44,611 bases of DNA from a filamentous cyanobacterium CCP3 (GTDB lineage: Bacteria; Cyanobacteriota; Cyanobacteriia; Phormidesmidales; Phormidesmidaceae): contig PYGV01000014.1 in the NCBI GenBank assembly GCA_003022385.1, positions 1-44,611 on the forward strand, given 5' to 3'. The position numbers were made by a program, and so were the translations under genes. Shown here piece after piece: positions 1 through 7,861 of this stretch; positions within the stretch are counted from its first letter, which is position 1; each line of letters begins with the position of its first letter. Below the pieces are notes generated by a model. That model did not search any database and had not been told where the DNA came from. It worked only from the letters and a program-made list of their open reading frames with translations.

Positions 1-1120
1 CATCCAACACCGTGCGAATCGTGTCCAACTCCCGCAGCACCGCCGTCTGAGTGGTCAGCCGCTGGTCATGGGTGTGAATCACCTCCGGAGCGGTGTCCAA
101 GGTCTGCTGCACGTCATCGAAGAGCTGCTGTCCCAGATGGTTCTCCAGGGCAAACCGCTCCACCTGCTCGCGATGGAACACCGCCTCCCGCTCAGCGCAG
201 TGGGTGAGCCCGGCTTGCGTGGCTCGCTTTGGCTGGCTCTGCCAGTCCATCAGCTGAGACTGGGGATGCTCCAGCTTTAGCGTCTGGGCCTGCTGCTGCC
301 AGTAGGTGCGCAGCTCTTCCCGAGAGATTTCCTTGCCTTTAGGTGCTCGGGTCATCAGAGTGGCCAGCTCTCGCTCCTGGGCCGTCGCGTTCTCCTCCAC
401 CGCCGCCAGAATTTGCTCCCGCCGCTTGGAGAAAGTTTGGAGGTCTTCAGGTTGATATCCCCTGAGTTCAAACTGGCCGTTGGCTTTGGGCTCAATGCCA
501 TAGCCCAGGCGCTGTACCTCCACCGCCAGCTCGTTCTGGTAAATCATCCCCAACAGCTTTTGCTGCTTGAAGAGGATGTCGTTGTGGAGTGACTGCCAGC
601 GGCCATTGGCCAGCTGCGTGGCGTTGATCACTACACAATGGGTGTGCAGCTGCGGATCTTTCTCACGGGAGGTGTCGTGGTGGAACTGGGCGACGAGCAG
701 GTTGCCGGTGCCAACTGCCTGCCGTCCCTCCGGTGTCCGCACCCGCGTTTGGGCATAGCGCTCCTCAATGATGGCCAGGGTGCGAGTGACAGCAATGCGA
801 TGGGCTTGCTCTATCGCGTCATTCCCCCCGACCAGGGCCGCCAGGCTGATGCTCTTGGGCGCACTAAAGGTTAAATCCAACCCAGCTCGATGACGCTCCG
901 GGTCAATCTTTCGACCCGATAGGGTCTGATGCCCCTGGGGATGAGAACCATGGAGCAGGTTCTTGAAGTCGTCCCCCTGCACCTGGCCTGCCAGCCCCAG
1001 GCTCTTGGCCCCCTGGCCCCACCAACCGGAGTGGGCCTGGTTCTCTTCGCTGGTGTAGTAGTTCTCGGCGGTGTAGTAGGTTTCGCCCTGGTTGGCGCTG
1101 ATCACCGTCAGGCTGAGCAT
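1..1120 (-). CDS. MobF-family conjugative relaxase (TrwC/TraI type), N-terminal part; runs off window
   Basis: Open on the minus strand from an ATG at 1120 to the window edge, about 373 codons of what is normally a 900-1900 residue protein. The N-terminus carries the catalytic tyrosine cluster (YY at residues 15-16 and 21-22), as in TrwC/TraI. The metal-binding motif HHDTSREKDPQLHTH lies near residues 150-164 and matches the MobF three-histidine signature. Relaxases of this family nick oriT and pilot the strand in conjugation; many have a C-terminal helicase, which would lie outside the window. A strong Shine-Dalgarno (AGGAGGT, about 1125-1131) supports the start. The upstream accessory gene ends 11 bp before it, so the two are probably one operon. 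The family call is firm; conjugative competence is unknown because no transfer genes are in view. Confidence 0.93.
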   Translation of the reverse strand, partial: MLSLTVISANQGETYYTAENYYTSEENQAHSGWWGQGAKSLGLAGQVQGDDFKNLLHGSHPQGHQTLSGRKIDPERHRAGLDLTFSAPKSISLAALVGGNDAIEQAHRIAVTRTLAIIEERYAQTRVRTPEGRQAVGTGNLLVAQFHHDTSREKDPQLHTHCVVINATQLANGRWQSLHNDILFKQQKLLGMIYQNELAVEVQRLGYGIEPKANGQFELRGYQPEDLQTFSKRREQILAAVEENATAQERELATLMTRAPKGKEISREELRTYWQQQAQTLKLEHPQSQLMDWQSQPKRATQAGLTHCAEREAVFHREQVERFALENHLGQQLFDDVQQTLDTAPEVIHTHDQRLTTQTAVLRELDTIRTVLD

Positions 1121-1130
1121 GGCTGACCTC

Positions 1131-1493
1131 CTAGCCCTCTACCAAGCCCTGGCGCTTGCGGATTTCCTGAATCAGCGCCTTGCGATTCTCCAGCGCCTGC
1201 GGCCCTCGGGCATTGGCCTGCTCCAAGGCGATGGTCTCCAGCAAAATCTGGAGCCCTTGAAACTGCACTTGCAGCAGCTCCATCCGTGCCTTCAGGTCAT
1301 CTACCTGCCGTTCCAGTTCGCGGCGCTGCTGACCATCGCGCATCATCAAGCGAATGATGCTGGCGGCAGGTAGACCCAGCCGATTGGCCTCTTTTTCGAC
1401 GATCGCCGCCTCTTCGAGGGGCAGCGAGACGCTAAATCCTTTACCCATGGGCTTTTCCGTGAATTCGTTAGTGATTCGTAAACGACCGGCCAT
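1131..1493 (-). CDS. Ribbon-helix-helix relaxosome accessory protein (MobC/TrwA-like role)
   Basis: A 120-residue protein. Residues 19-56 read as a strand (FSVSLP) followed by two helices, the layout of ribbon-helix-helix DNA-binding proteins. The rest is a long charged helix, probably a coiled coil (about residues 58-115). It sits directly upstream of the relaxase on the same strand, where MobF systems usually encode the small oriT-binding accessory factor. The likely role is binding oriT and repressing or assisting the relaxase operon. An alternative ATG lies at residue 16 (position 1448); the longer start at 1493 is kept because the frame is open and nothing excludes it. The function is inferred from fold and position, not from a recognised family signature. 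Confidence 0.72.
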   Translation of the reverse strand: MAGRLRITNEFTEKPMGKGFSVSLPLEEAAIVEKEANRLGLPAASIIRLMMRDGQQRRELERQVDDLKARMELLQVQFQGLQILLETIALEQANARGPQALENRKALIQEIRKRQGLVEG

Positions 1494-1784
1494 TGGCTCC
1501 CATGCCTAGAACCCCTGATATTGCTGGGTTTCAACAACCCCCTGGCCCAGGGCTGGGCGTGGTGTGTGAAACGCGGAGCGACGAAACGCAGTGGAGTGGC
1601 GTAGCCCCCAGGGCAGCCCATCAGGCTTTTGCCGGGGCATTTGTGCTAAGGGAGGGGGAGCAATAGTCTCTGTTGTAGCCCACAGATATTGCCAGTTCTG
1701 ATCAATCCAACAAGCAGCAAAATTTGTTTTTATTCATCACTTAGGTGATTGGTTTTCGTCTCTTATAGAAAGACCCCAACCAGC
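1494..1784. other. Non-coding stretch upstream of the mobilisation operon
   Basis: This region separates the leftward mobilisation genes from the iteron array. It should contain the mobilisation promoter and, by analogy with other MobF plasmids, possibly oriT. I see GC-rich segments with partial self-complementarity near 1535-1560 and a repeated GAAACGC around 1567-1590, but no convincing nic-site hairpin, so no oriT is called. Confidence 0.4.
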
Positions 1785-1974
1785 AAGTCGTGATTAAGTC
1801 GTTATCAAGTCGTGAATGATTCAGTGATTCTAGAGTTCTGCCAGAATCTAGCTAGACAAGTCGTTATCAAGTCGTTATCAAGTCGTGAATAAGTCGTGAA
1901 TGAAATTCTTCAGTCATCAAAACGATGATGGATTTTGCTGAAGATAACAATTCAGTCGTTATTAAGTCGTGAAT
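1785..1974 (+). repeat. Nine 11-bp iterons in three clusters, probable partition centromere (parC-like)
   Basis: Copies of AAGTCGTKAWY start at 1785, 1796 and 1807; at 1858, 1869, 1880 and 1891; and at 1953 (first base C) and 1964. Within each cluster the period is exactly 11 bp. The array ends about 100 bp before the ParM-like gene. Plasmid R1 parC is likewise built of 11-bp direct repeats in front of parM, where ParR binds. The repeats are directly visible; the centromere role is inferred from position. A replication-origin iteron role is the alternative, but no rep gene is visible. Confidence 0.8.
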
Positions 1975-2072
1975 AAAACCGGCGATTCAGAATACAGATA
2001 TTCATCAACAGAATTGAAGGCCCTCTTTGCTCTTCAGGATGTTGATTAAACGCTGTCATTGGCATTCAAACT

Positions 2073-3206
2073 ATGACCCAGATCATCCAGACCTATATCG
2101 ACATGGGCAGCTCTGCCACCAAGTGTCTCTACTGGCAGGGCCAGCCCTACCTGCTGCACCTCGACCCCCAGGTGGCTCGGTTGAACCCAGCGCGGCTTGA
2201 TCGACTAATGCTGGGCGGGTTGACCAGCCAGGAACCCGAGGACAGTGCCTATGTGATGGTGGGCAATAGTGCCTATGCCATTGGGGCGTTGGCGATCGCC
2301 CAAAAAGGTGACTCGGGTCTGGCTCTGCCGAAGCGCGATCGCGCTGTCTACAAAATCCTGGCTACCCTCGGCGTCATCGCTGAGAAAACCTTGGTCACCC
2401 AGGACTTCGACACCTCGGGTTGTGAGTTCACCGCTCAGCTGGGTCTGCTGCTGCCGCTGGAAGAATATTGGCAAGACCGCAAGGAGTTGAAGGCTCAGAT
2501 TCTGGGAGCTATTTCAGACTTCAGCTTTCGGGGCCGGTCTCTGTTTGGGCAACTAGAGCGCGTTGAGATGCAGCCAGAAGGAGCTGGGCTCTACTTGGCG
2601 AAGGGATTACAGCTAGCGAGGGCTGGGGTGGGAATTCGCGATTCTACCGTCGTCGTCCTCATGTTCGGCCACCGCAATCTCTCTATCCTCACCTTCGAGA
2701 AGGGCAGCACACCCCAGGAAACCAACAGCACCTCCCAGGGGCCAGGGTTCGTGGAATACCTAAAGCAGTGTGCCACCGAACTGCCGGGTGTCGCTCCTGA
2801 TGATCCGGCTCTGCTGGAAGCAATCCTTCAAGACCATCCTACCTTCCACGTCCCAGGCCGTAAGGAAGCTCTCGATCTGACCAGGGCCTGTAGTTATGCT
2901 CGGGAGTTCTATCTAGATCGGGTGAATCAGTTTCTGGTGGAGTGGCTGCCCTCGGCTGAAGTAGAGGTAATTGTCGGCGGGGGTGCCGCCTACTTTATTA
3001 GGCCAGAGCTGGAGCAGTTTTTTGACCAGCGCGGGCTTACTCAGCAGATCACCTGGGCCGAGGCCCTGCGACAGGAGATGACCGACGTGCTGCGAGGCCA
3101 GGAGGGTACGGCAGAACCCGACTTGATCACCAGCGTCCGCTGGGCCGATGTCTATGGGTTGTTCAAAACGTTCATGTACAGCGCCAATCCAACCCAGACC
3201 CGCTAG
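2073..3206 (+). CDS. parM: ParM/StbA-like actin-fold plasmid segregation ATPase
   Basis: A 377-residue protein with actin-superfamily nucleotide-binding segments. The phosphate-1 loop is near the N-terminus (YIDMGSSATK, residues 8-17), a phosphate-2-like segment (VVVLMFGHRNLSILTF) lies near residues 192-207, and the adenosine motif VIVGGGAAYFI is near residues 299-309. Length and layout fit ParM/Alp-type filament proteins rather than MreB. In type II partition, ParM filaments push plasmid copies apart and are nucleated by ParR on the centromere. The gene follows the 11-bp iterons and is followed 44 bp later by a probable ParR gene, so the locus has the order centromere-parM-parR. The family is clear; the exact subtype is not. 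Confidence 0.85.
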   Translation: MTQIIQTYIDMGSSATKCLYWQGQPYLLHLDPQVARLNPARLDRLMLGGLTSQEPEDSAYVMVGNSAYAIGALAIAQKGDSGLALPKRDRAVYKILATLGVIAEKTLVTQDFDTSGCEFTAQLGLLLPLEEYWQDRKELKAQILGAISDFSFRGRSLFGQLERVEMQPEGAGLYLAKGLQLARAGVGIRDSTVVVLMFGHRNLSILTFEKGSTPQETNSTSQGPGFVEYLKQCATELPGVAPDDPALLEAILQDHPTFHVPGRKEALDLTRACSYAREFYLDRVNQFLVEWLPSAEVEVIVGGGAAYFIRPELEQFFDQRGLTQQITWAEALRQEMTDVLRGQEGTAEPDLITSVRWADVYGLFKTFMYSANPTQTR

Positions 3207-3250
3207 CGCCAAACTCTACCCAATCGCAGCAACGATAAGGACTCAAAGGA

Positions 3251-3739
3251 ATGACCCAAACCTCCAAAACAAAGGCCCGGATTCAGTACTCCAGCCGAGA
3301 TGAGCTGGATGTGGCGGTGATTGGTTATTGCCGGGGAAAGTCTCGCCACGACCTCCATGCCCGTATGCGATCGGCGCTGAATGGCTGCTATGGCCCTTTT
3401 GCCATGGCAGCCATTCAATCTCCCCAGGATGAAATTCGGCGGCAGGCTGTGCGATCAATTCAGCAGTTGACGACTCAGATTCTAGAGATCAAGGAACGGT
3501 TTCTGCCGGAGTGGGAAGCCTTCGATGATTCGATAACTCCACCCAAGACAGCTCTCCCACTGGGTAAGCCATACCCACGACATCTACCATCGGCTAATGG
3601 CTCTATGGCATCCGCCCCAGCAGCACCCATCAAAACGGTGACCGCCGCAGGGCCGGTGGATCAGCCCCTGCGGGAGTTCTTGGGCGACGATGCCGCCATC
3701 ATGGCGGGGCTCAACCCTTTCATCAATGACTTGACTTGA
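3251..3739 (+). CDS. Probable ParR-like centromere-binding adaptor
   Basis: A 162-residue protein with no motif I recognise with certainty. The first 90 residues are basic and helical; the middle (about 95-135) is rich in Pro, Ala and Ser and probably disordered. It ends in a short acidic and hydrophobic tail (FLGDDAAIMAGLNPFINDLT), the kind of C-terminal peptide that in ParR proteins contacts ParM filaments. It lies 44 bp after the parM-like gene. An AAGGA about 9 nt upstream supports the ATG at 3251. Its stop overlaps the TTG start of the next gene (TTGA), so the two are translationally coupled. The ParR assignment rests on position, size and tail shape. Confidence 0.6.
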   Translation: MTQTSKTKARIQYSSRDELDVAVIGYCRGKSRHDLHARMRSALNGCYGPFAMAAIQSPQDEIRRQAVRSIQQLTTQILEIKERFLPEWEAFDDSITPPKTALPLGKPYPRHLPSANGSMASAPAAPIKTVTAAGPVDQPLREFLGDDAAIMAGLNPFINDLT

Positions 3740-4119
3740 CCTCACCGCGCCCCAGAACACCGACCGTTGTTGACCGCCAGACTCAGGAGCAGATTGCGGG
3801 GACGGCGGTGCTGCTCCTGGAGCGGTTTTGCCAGGGGCAGCACCGGGGGCAGCGAGTGTTTGAGGGCAAGCAGTTCTACACAATTGTGGAGCGGGGGCGC
3901 GATCTGAATATCGAGTTCAGGGGCGATGCCCACCACCTGCCGGAGACGATTCTCACGTTGCGGACTCAGCGACAGGGTGGGCAAACGTTCTACGAAATTG
4001 AGTCCTGGCTAACCCAGGCAGATGTGCAGCGGTTCGCCCTGATTCGGCAGGAGCTACACAAAGATCTAGGGAATAGCCAAATATCCTCAAGGCAAACTAC
4101 CGGATCAGTTCTAAATTGA
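3736..4119 (+). CDS. Hypothetical protein of the partition operon
   Basis: A 127-residue protein starting at TTG, overlapping the stop of the ParR candidate by 4 bp. I do not recognise a family. The sequence looks globular and mixed alpha/beta (GRQ-rich N-terminal helix; strands around FYTIVERGRDLNIEF; helix near WLTQADVQRFALIRQELHKDL). There are no membrane segments or cysteines. Its place as third gene of the parM operon suggests a role in plasmid maintenance or copy control, which is inference only. Confidence 0.6.
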   Translation: MTSPRPRTPTVVDRQTQEQIAGTAVLLLERFCQGQHRGQRVFEGKQFYTIVERGRDLNIEFRGDAHHLPETILTLRTQRQGGQTFYEIESWLTQADVQRFALIRQELHKDLGNSQISSRQTTGSVLN

Positions 4120-4134
4120 CGTACTATAACCTGA

Positions 4135-4482
4135 ATGTTGTCACCCGTGCATGCTCACGTTCTTGCCATGATAGCCGCTAAAACCCCAACCAGACGACAC
4201 TGGGAACTGTTCAAGGCTTACAAGGCTAGGATTTCGAGACAAATGGAGCCGGAAGAGTTCCTAGAGTACTGGGTTGTCACCTACGACGAATTAGCGGAAT
4301 TATGCGGGCGCTCTAAGAGCACCGTGGCCCACTGGTTCTCGCAGGGAGAGCATCGCCGCGAGCCATCCGAAGCGGATAAGCGTCGGCTGGCCGAAGTTCA
4401 TGCTCTCTGGAGTCAGTTTGAGAATGAGCCCTCCCACCTCCGAGAGATTTGGGAACGAAAGCGGAAGCGAAAACGAGACTAA
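4135..4482 (+). CDS. Small helix-turn-helix protein, plasmid type
   Basis: A 115-residue protein. Residues 49-70 (TYDELAELCGRSKSTVAHWF) read as a helix-turn-helix of the kind that recognises DNA by a second helix beginning SKSTV. The C-terminus is highly basic (RKRKRKRD). It starts 15 bp after the preceding gene and is probably cotranscribed with the partition genes. A transcriptional regulator of plasmid functions is the simplest reading; no specific family is recognised. Confidence 0.6.
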   Translation: MLSPVHAHVLAMIAAKTPTRRHWELFKAYKARISRQMEPEEFLEYWVVTYDELAELCGRSKSTVAHWFSQGEHRREPSEADKRRLAEVHALWSQFENEPSHLREIWERKRKRKRD

Positions 4483-4623
4483 ATCTTGTCACTCGTGCAT
4501 TATTTTGTTGCCCTAACAGCAACCTTGTAGTTATTGTGGTCTTGAAGCGACAAAGGTCGTTGAGCATCCTGGAGCGCTTAGTTCTCTCAACGCCCTCCAT
4601 AACTCCTCATTTGGTGAACCACA

Positions 4624-4872
4624 ATGACTCGACCTCCGGCAAACTACCCGCAGAATCCTCACTCTGCTCTTTTACCAATTGCGGTTGAAGATGCTCCGTC
4701 TGGTCGAGAACCGTTACGGCATCTGCTGATTGGCTCCCCGAGGGGTGTTACGAGCACCATCCATAATCTCTATGGGCTCGGCTATGCCGAAGTGGGAATA
4801 TGGAGCCCGCTCCTACCTACCCCCAATCCTGGCGAGGTCATGTCTATTCTGACTCGGTATATTCTTCTTTGA
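4624..4872 (+). CDS. Small conserved cyanobacterial protein of unknown function
   Basis: An 82-residue protein. The central part (RHLLIGSPRGVTSTIHNLYGLGYAEVG followed by WSPLLPTPNPGEVMSIL) resembles, from memory, a short protein found in many cyanobacterial genomes without known function. There is no signal peptide or transmembrane segment. The 140 bp before it has no other gene. The coding call rests on recognisable conserved-looking sequence and a clean ATG; the function is unknown. Confidence 0.6.
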   Translation: MTRPPANYPQNPHSALLPIAVEDAPSGREPLRHLLIGSPRGVTSTIHNLYGLGYAEVGIWSPLLPTPNPGEVMSILTRYILL

Positions 4873-4940
4873 GAAAGCACATAAATAATGGAAGCACCCT
4901 CGCTAAATGTCGTTCAATACGGCGTTAAGGCGTGATTAGA

Positions 4941-5861
4941 TTAGTCCGCCAAATGCCGGGCTAGAAACGGCAGCAGAATGGCCAGTGCTTCTTCCGAATA
5001 TTCTTCTCCCAAACCCAAAGAGCCTGGTGCCATGGCAGACTTCACTCCGGCCATAGCGCTCAGCATCTCCATCTCGGCTTTAGACTTGGGTGGGCTTTGT
5101 TGCCCAACAATGACCAGCTTAGGTACCGTCACCACCTGCATCAAATCTAGCCAGTCAGTGCGCTGCTGCACTGGGTCGAGACCCCCTGTTACAAAGGCTG
5201 CGGAGGCAAATCTGGCTCCCTTAGTTTGGGTTGTTTGGTGCTTAGCCTGCATCAGCTCTGGGGTAATGTGGGCGGCATCGCTGTAGACATGGCGACTCAT
5301 CATCCATCGTAAAAAAGTTGGGTGAGCATTCAAGGCATACAGGGCTTGCCCCACCACCGGGCACCATACTAACCAACGCAGCAGGCTATAGGCCCAGCGA
5401 TGATTGCCCATCGCTGTGGGCAGTGGCCCACGCCAGGTTGGTGCCATCAGCGCGATCGCTCGTAACTGGGGTATGGTACTTCCGTCGGTAGCCAGGGCCA
5501 GGGCGTACCCCGTACTATGGCCAGCCGCTACCAACCCGGCCAACCCTGGCACGATATCCTGAACAAAATCCTTCAGCAGGGCGTGGTAAATCGCTGGGCG
5601 AGTTCGCCAGGCTGGGCGATCAGACTCCCCAAACCCTGGCCAATCTAGGGTAACCACCTCATAGTGCTGAGCCAACGTTGCCGCTACAGTATTGAGCTCG
5701 ACACGGGTAGAGATGCTGCTGAGGGCAGGTAGCAAGAGTATAGGCGGCCCTTCCCCGCGCAGGTCGTAGGCTATAGTGGCTGACTGGTGATGCCAATGCC
5801 AGGCGTAGTATCGCGTTTCGACAGGTGCCTGTGCCTGATCTAAAAGCTTGACTTCAGCCAC
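4941..5861 (-). CDS. Alpha/beta-fold hydrolase
   Basis: A 306-residue protein with a GTG start at 5861. It has the alpha/beta-hydrolase core: oxyanion strand ILLLPALSSIS, DWPGFGESDRP loop, and the nucleophile elbow AGHSTGYA (G-x-S-x-G, near residue 115). Near the C-terminus the usual catalytic histidine position, expected in the stretch APGSLGLGEEYSEE, shows Gly and Glu and no His; the only nearby His is in the last residues (ARHLAD). Either the acid-base residue is displaced or the enzyme is altered. The substrate cannot be told. It is divergent from the PBP2 gene downstream of its start. Confidence 0.82.
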   Translation of the reverse strand: MAEVKLLDQAQAPVETRYYAWHWHHQSATIAYDLRGEGPPILLLPALSSISTRVELNTVAATLAQHYEVVTLDWPGFGESDRPAWRTRPAIYHALLKDFVQDIVPGLAGLVAAGHSTGYALALATDGSTIPQLRAIALMAPTWRGPLPTAMGNHRWAYSLLRWLVWCPVVGQALYALNAHPTFLRWMMSRHVYSDAAHITPELMQAKHQTTQTKGARFASAAFVTGGLDPVQQRTDWLDLMQVVTVPKLVIVGQQSPPKSKAEMEMLSAMAGVKSAMAPGSLGLGEEYSEEALAILLPFLARHLAD

Positions 5862-5954
5862 GCCAGTGTCCTTGTCCTTCTGACAACATCATTTCCTATA
5901 TTAACGCCCAGAATGTGCGGATTGCTTATTCGTAGTTGAGCTTAAGAACCAGCA

Positions 5955-5971
5955 TTTCATCTCGTTTTCAT
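5955..5971 (+). promoter_or_regulatory. Direct-repeat operator box 1, upstream of PBP2 gene
   Basis: TTTCAT-CTCGT-TTTCAT, an exact copy of the island's repeated box (two hexamers with an 11-bp period), ending 56 bp before the PBP2 ATG. OmpR-family regulators bind such head-to-tail repeats. Confidence 0.75.
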
Positions 5972-6027
5972 CGCACAACTGACAAAATGAAAAGCTGATT
6001 CTCATCCTGGCAACTAGATTCACCTGT

Positions 6028-7827
6028 ATGATTCTGACCTCCCGCAATAGTAAAACCTCTAAGGGTTACACAATCCCTTCCTTTGAACGCCGCAGGGTTG
6101 GTAGTCATCCTCGATCACTGCTTATCATTTTGATTCTCTCTGTAGTTTTTTGGGGCGTGATTGGTGGCCGTTTGTTTTATTTGCAGTTGGTTGAAGGCAG
6201 CCGCTACCACCAACTTGCTATTAATAATCGAATTCGCCTGATTTCTAATCAGCCTACTCGGGGCAGAATTCTAGACCGTGATGGACGGGAACTAGCAGGA
6301 AGTCGCCTATCTTACGCAGTATATGTATGGGCATTTGCAGTTCGTGAGCCGAGCTGGGAAAATACTCGCAAACAGGTTGCTCGGCTGCTTAGTATTTCTG
6401 AAATTGAAATTCAAAAACGGTTAGAACAAGTCGATCAAGAATCTCCATTCTTGTTTCGTATTGCTCAGGATATTAGCCCTGCCCAAGTAACAGCATTTCA
6501 AGAACGTATGACAGATCTTCCTGGTGTGGTGGTAAACACTGAAACAGTACGCTACTACCCCAATAATGAATTGGCTGCGCATGCGTTGGGATATCTCGGC
6601 GAAATCTCTGGAGAAGAACTGCAACAACGTACCAATGAGGGGTATCGCCTGGGTGATGTTGTAGGGCAGATGGGTGTAGAAGCCGCCTTTGAACAACAGT
6701 TGCGTGGCGATCGCGGCGGGCAGCAGATTGAAATTGATGGGACGGGGCAGGTCGTCCGCGTTTTAGGCGAAAAATTGGCTCGGCCAGGGCAAGACGTACA
6801 GCTTACTTTAGATTTGGATTTGCAAAAAGCAGCGGAATCTGCCTTAGGAAATAGAGAAGGAGCGATCGTTGCGCTTGCCTCCGAAACAGGCGAAGTTTTA
6901 GCTATGGTTAGTCATCCTGCGTTTAATCCTAATTTGTTTACAAGCCAGATTAACGCAACCCAGTGGCAGCAGCTTCAAAGCAAAAAATTTCCCTTTGTCA
7001 ATCGTGCTTTGCAAGGCTATCCGCCTGCTAGTACGTTCAAAATTGTCACTACTACAGCAGCTTTAGAGTCGGGTCGCTATTCTCGAAGTACTGTATTGCA
7101 AACTTCACCCTACCTTAATTTAGGTGGCATCAAGTTTTGGGAGTGGAATAGATCGGGATTTGGTCAACTAGATTTTGTTGGCGCGATGGCAAACAGTAGC
7201 AATACCTTTTTTGGCAGCGTAGGTATGGGTGTGGGTGAAACGACCCTCATTCGATGGGCACGAAAGTTTGGTTTAGGGCAAAAGACAGGCATTGAGCTGG
7301 GCGGAGAGGCGCACGGATTGGTGCCAGATGCGGCGTGGAAGCAGAAAATTTTTAACGAAGATTGGTACCCAGGTGACACGGTCAATTTCTCCCTAGGGCA
7401 GGGGGCGATTCAGGCGACACCACTCCAGGTGGCAGTCATGTTCGCTGCTATTGCCAATGGTGGTGCTCGGGTTACGCCACATCTGAAAAAGGGTTCAGAG
7501 GCATCGACTCAGCGCCAGTCTGTCGATCTTAGTACCGAGACGTTACAGGTAATTCAGGAGGGACTGAGGGCAGTTGTTGTGCGGGGCACGGGTCAAGCGT
7601 TAAACAGTTCTTCTCTGCCACCCATTGCGGGCAAAAGCGGTACTGCCGAAGACCCGCCGCGTCAGTCTCATGCCTGGTTTGGGGCCTATGCTCCGGCTGA
7701 CAACCCTGAAATTGTTGTCGTAGCCTTTGCTGAAAATTCTGGTGGTGGCGGTGGCTCGATCGCGGGGCCAATGGTAAAACAAGTCTTGGCAGCCTACTTT
7801 GAACCTGAACTGGCACTACAGCCTTAA
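6028..7827 (+). CDS. mrdA: Penicillin-binding protein 2 (class B transpeptidase)
   Basis: A 599-residue class B PBP that cross-links peptidoglycan during cell elongation. It has an N-terminal membrane anchor at about residues 30-53 facing the periplasm, a pedestal domain (about 60-255) and a transpeptidase domain with all three active-site motifs: S335-T-F-K338 (nucleophilic serine), S390-S-N392 and K536-S-G-T539. Length is normal for PBP2 and no lesion is seen. No MreC/MreD/RodA partner is adjacent, so this is likely an accessory copy beside a chromosomal one. The metal-type operator box just upstream suggests induction together with the efflux genes. The enzymatic call is firm; regulation is inferred. 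Confidence 0.93.
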   Translation: MILTSRNSKTSKGYTIPSFERRRVGSHPRSLLIILILSVVFWGVIGGRLFYLQLVEGSRYHQLAINNRIRLISNQPTRGRILDRDGRELAGSRLSYAVYVWAFAVREPSWENTRKQVARLLSISEIEIQKRLEQVDQESPFLFRIAQDISPAQVTAFQERMTDLPGVVVNTETVRYYPNNELAAHALGYLGEISGEELQQRTNEGYRLGDVVGQMGVEAAFEQQLRGDRGGQQIEIDGTGQVVRVLGEKLARPGQDVQLTLDLDLQKAAESALGNREGAIVALASETGEVLAMVSHPAFNPNLFTSQINATQWQQLQSKKFPFVNRALQGYPPASTFKIVTTTAALESGRYSRSTVLQTSPYLNLGGIKFWEWNRSGFGQLDFVGAMANSSNTFFGSVGMGVGETTLIRWARKFGLGQKTGIELGGEAHGLVPDAAWKQKIFNEDWYPGDTVNFSLGQGAIQATPLQVAVMFAAIANGGARVTPHLKKGSEASTQRQSVDLSTETLQVIQEGLRAVVVRGTGQALNSSSLPPIAGKSGTAEDPPRQSHAWFGAYAPADNPEIVVVAFAENSGGGGGSIAGPMVKQVLAAYFEPELALQP

Positions 7828-7861
7828 CCAATTGCTGTCTATCAGTACTTCGGAACTTCTG

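Noticed and set aside
68-1373. Several plus-strand open frames at the left end
   Set aside because: All overlap the relaxase and its accessory gene on the minus strand, which have recognisable motifs and ribosome sites.
1785-1974. Iteron array as a CRISPR
   Set aside because: Units are 11 bp with almost no spacers and vary in the last four bases; no cas genes.
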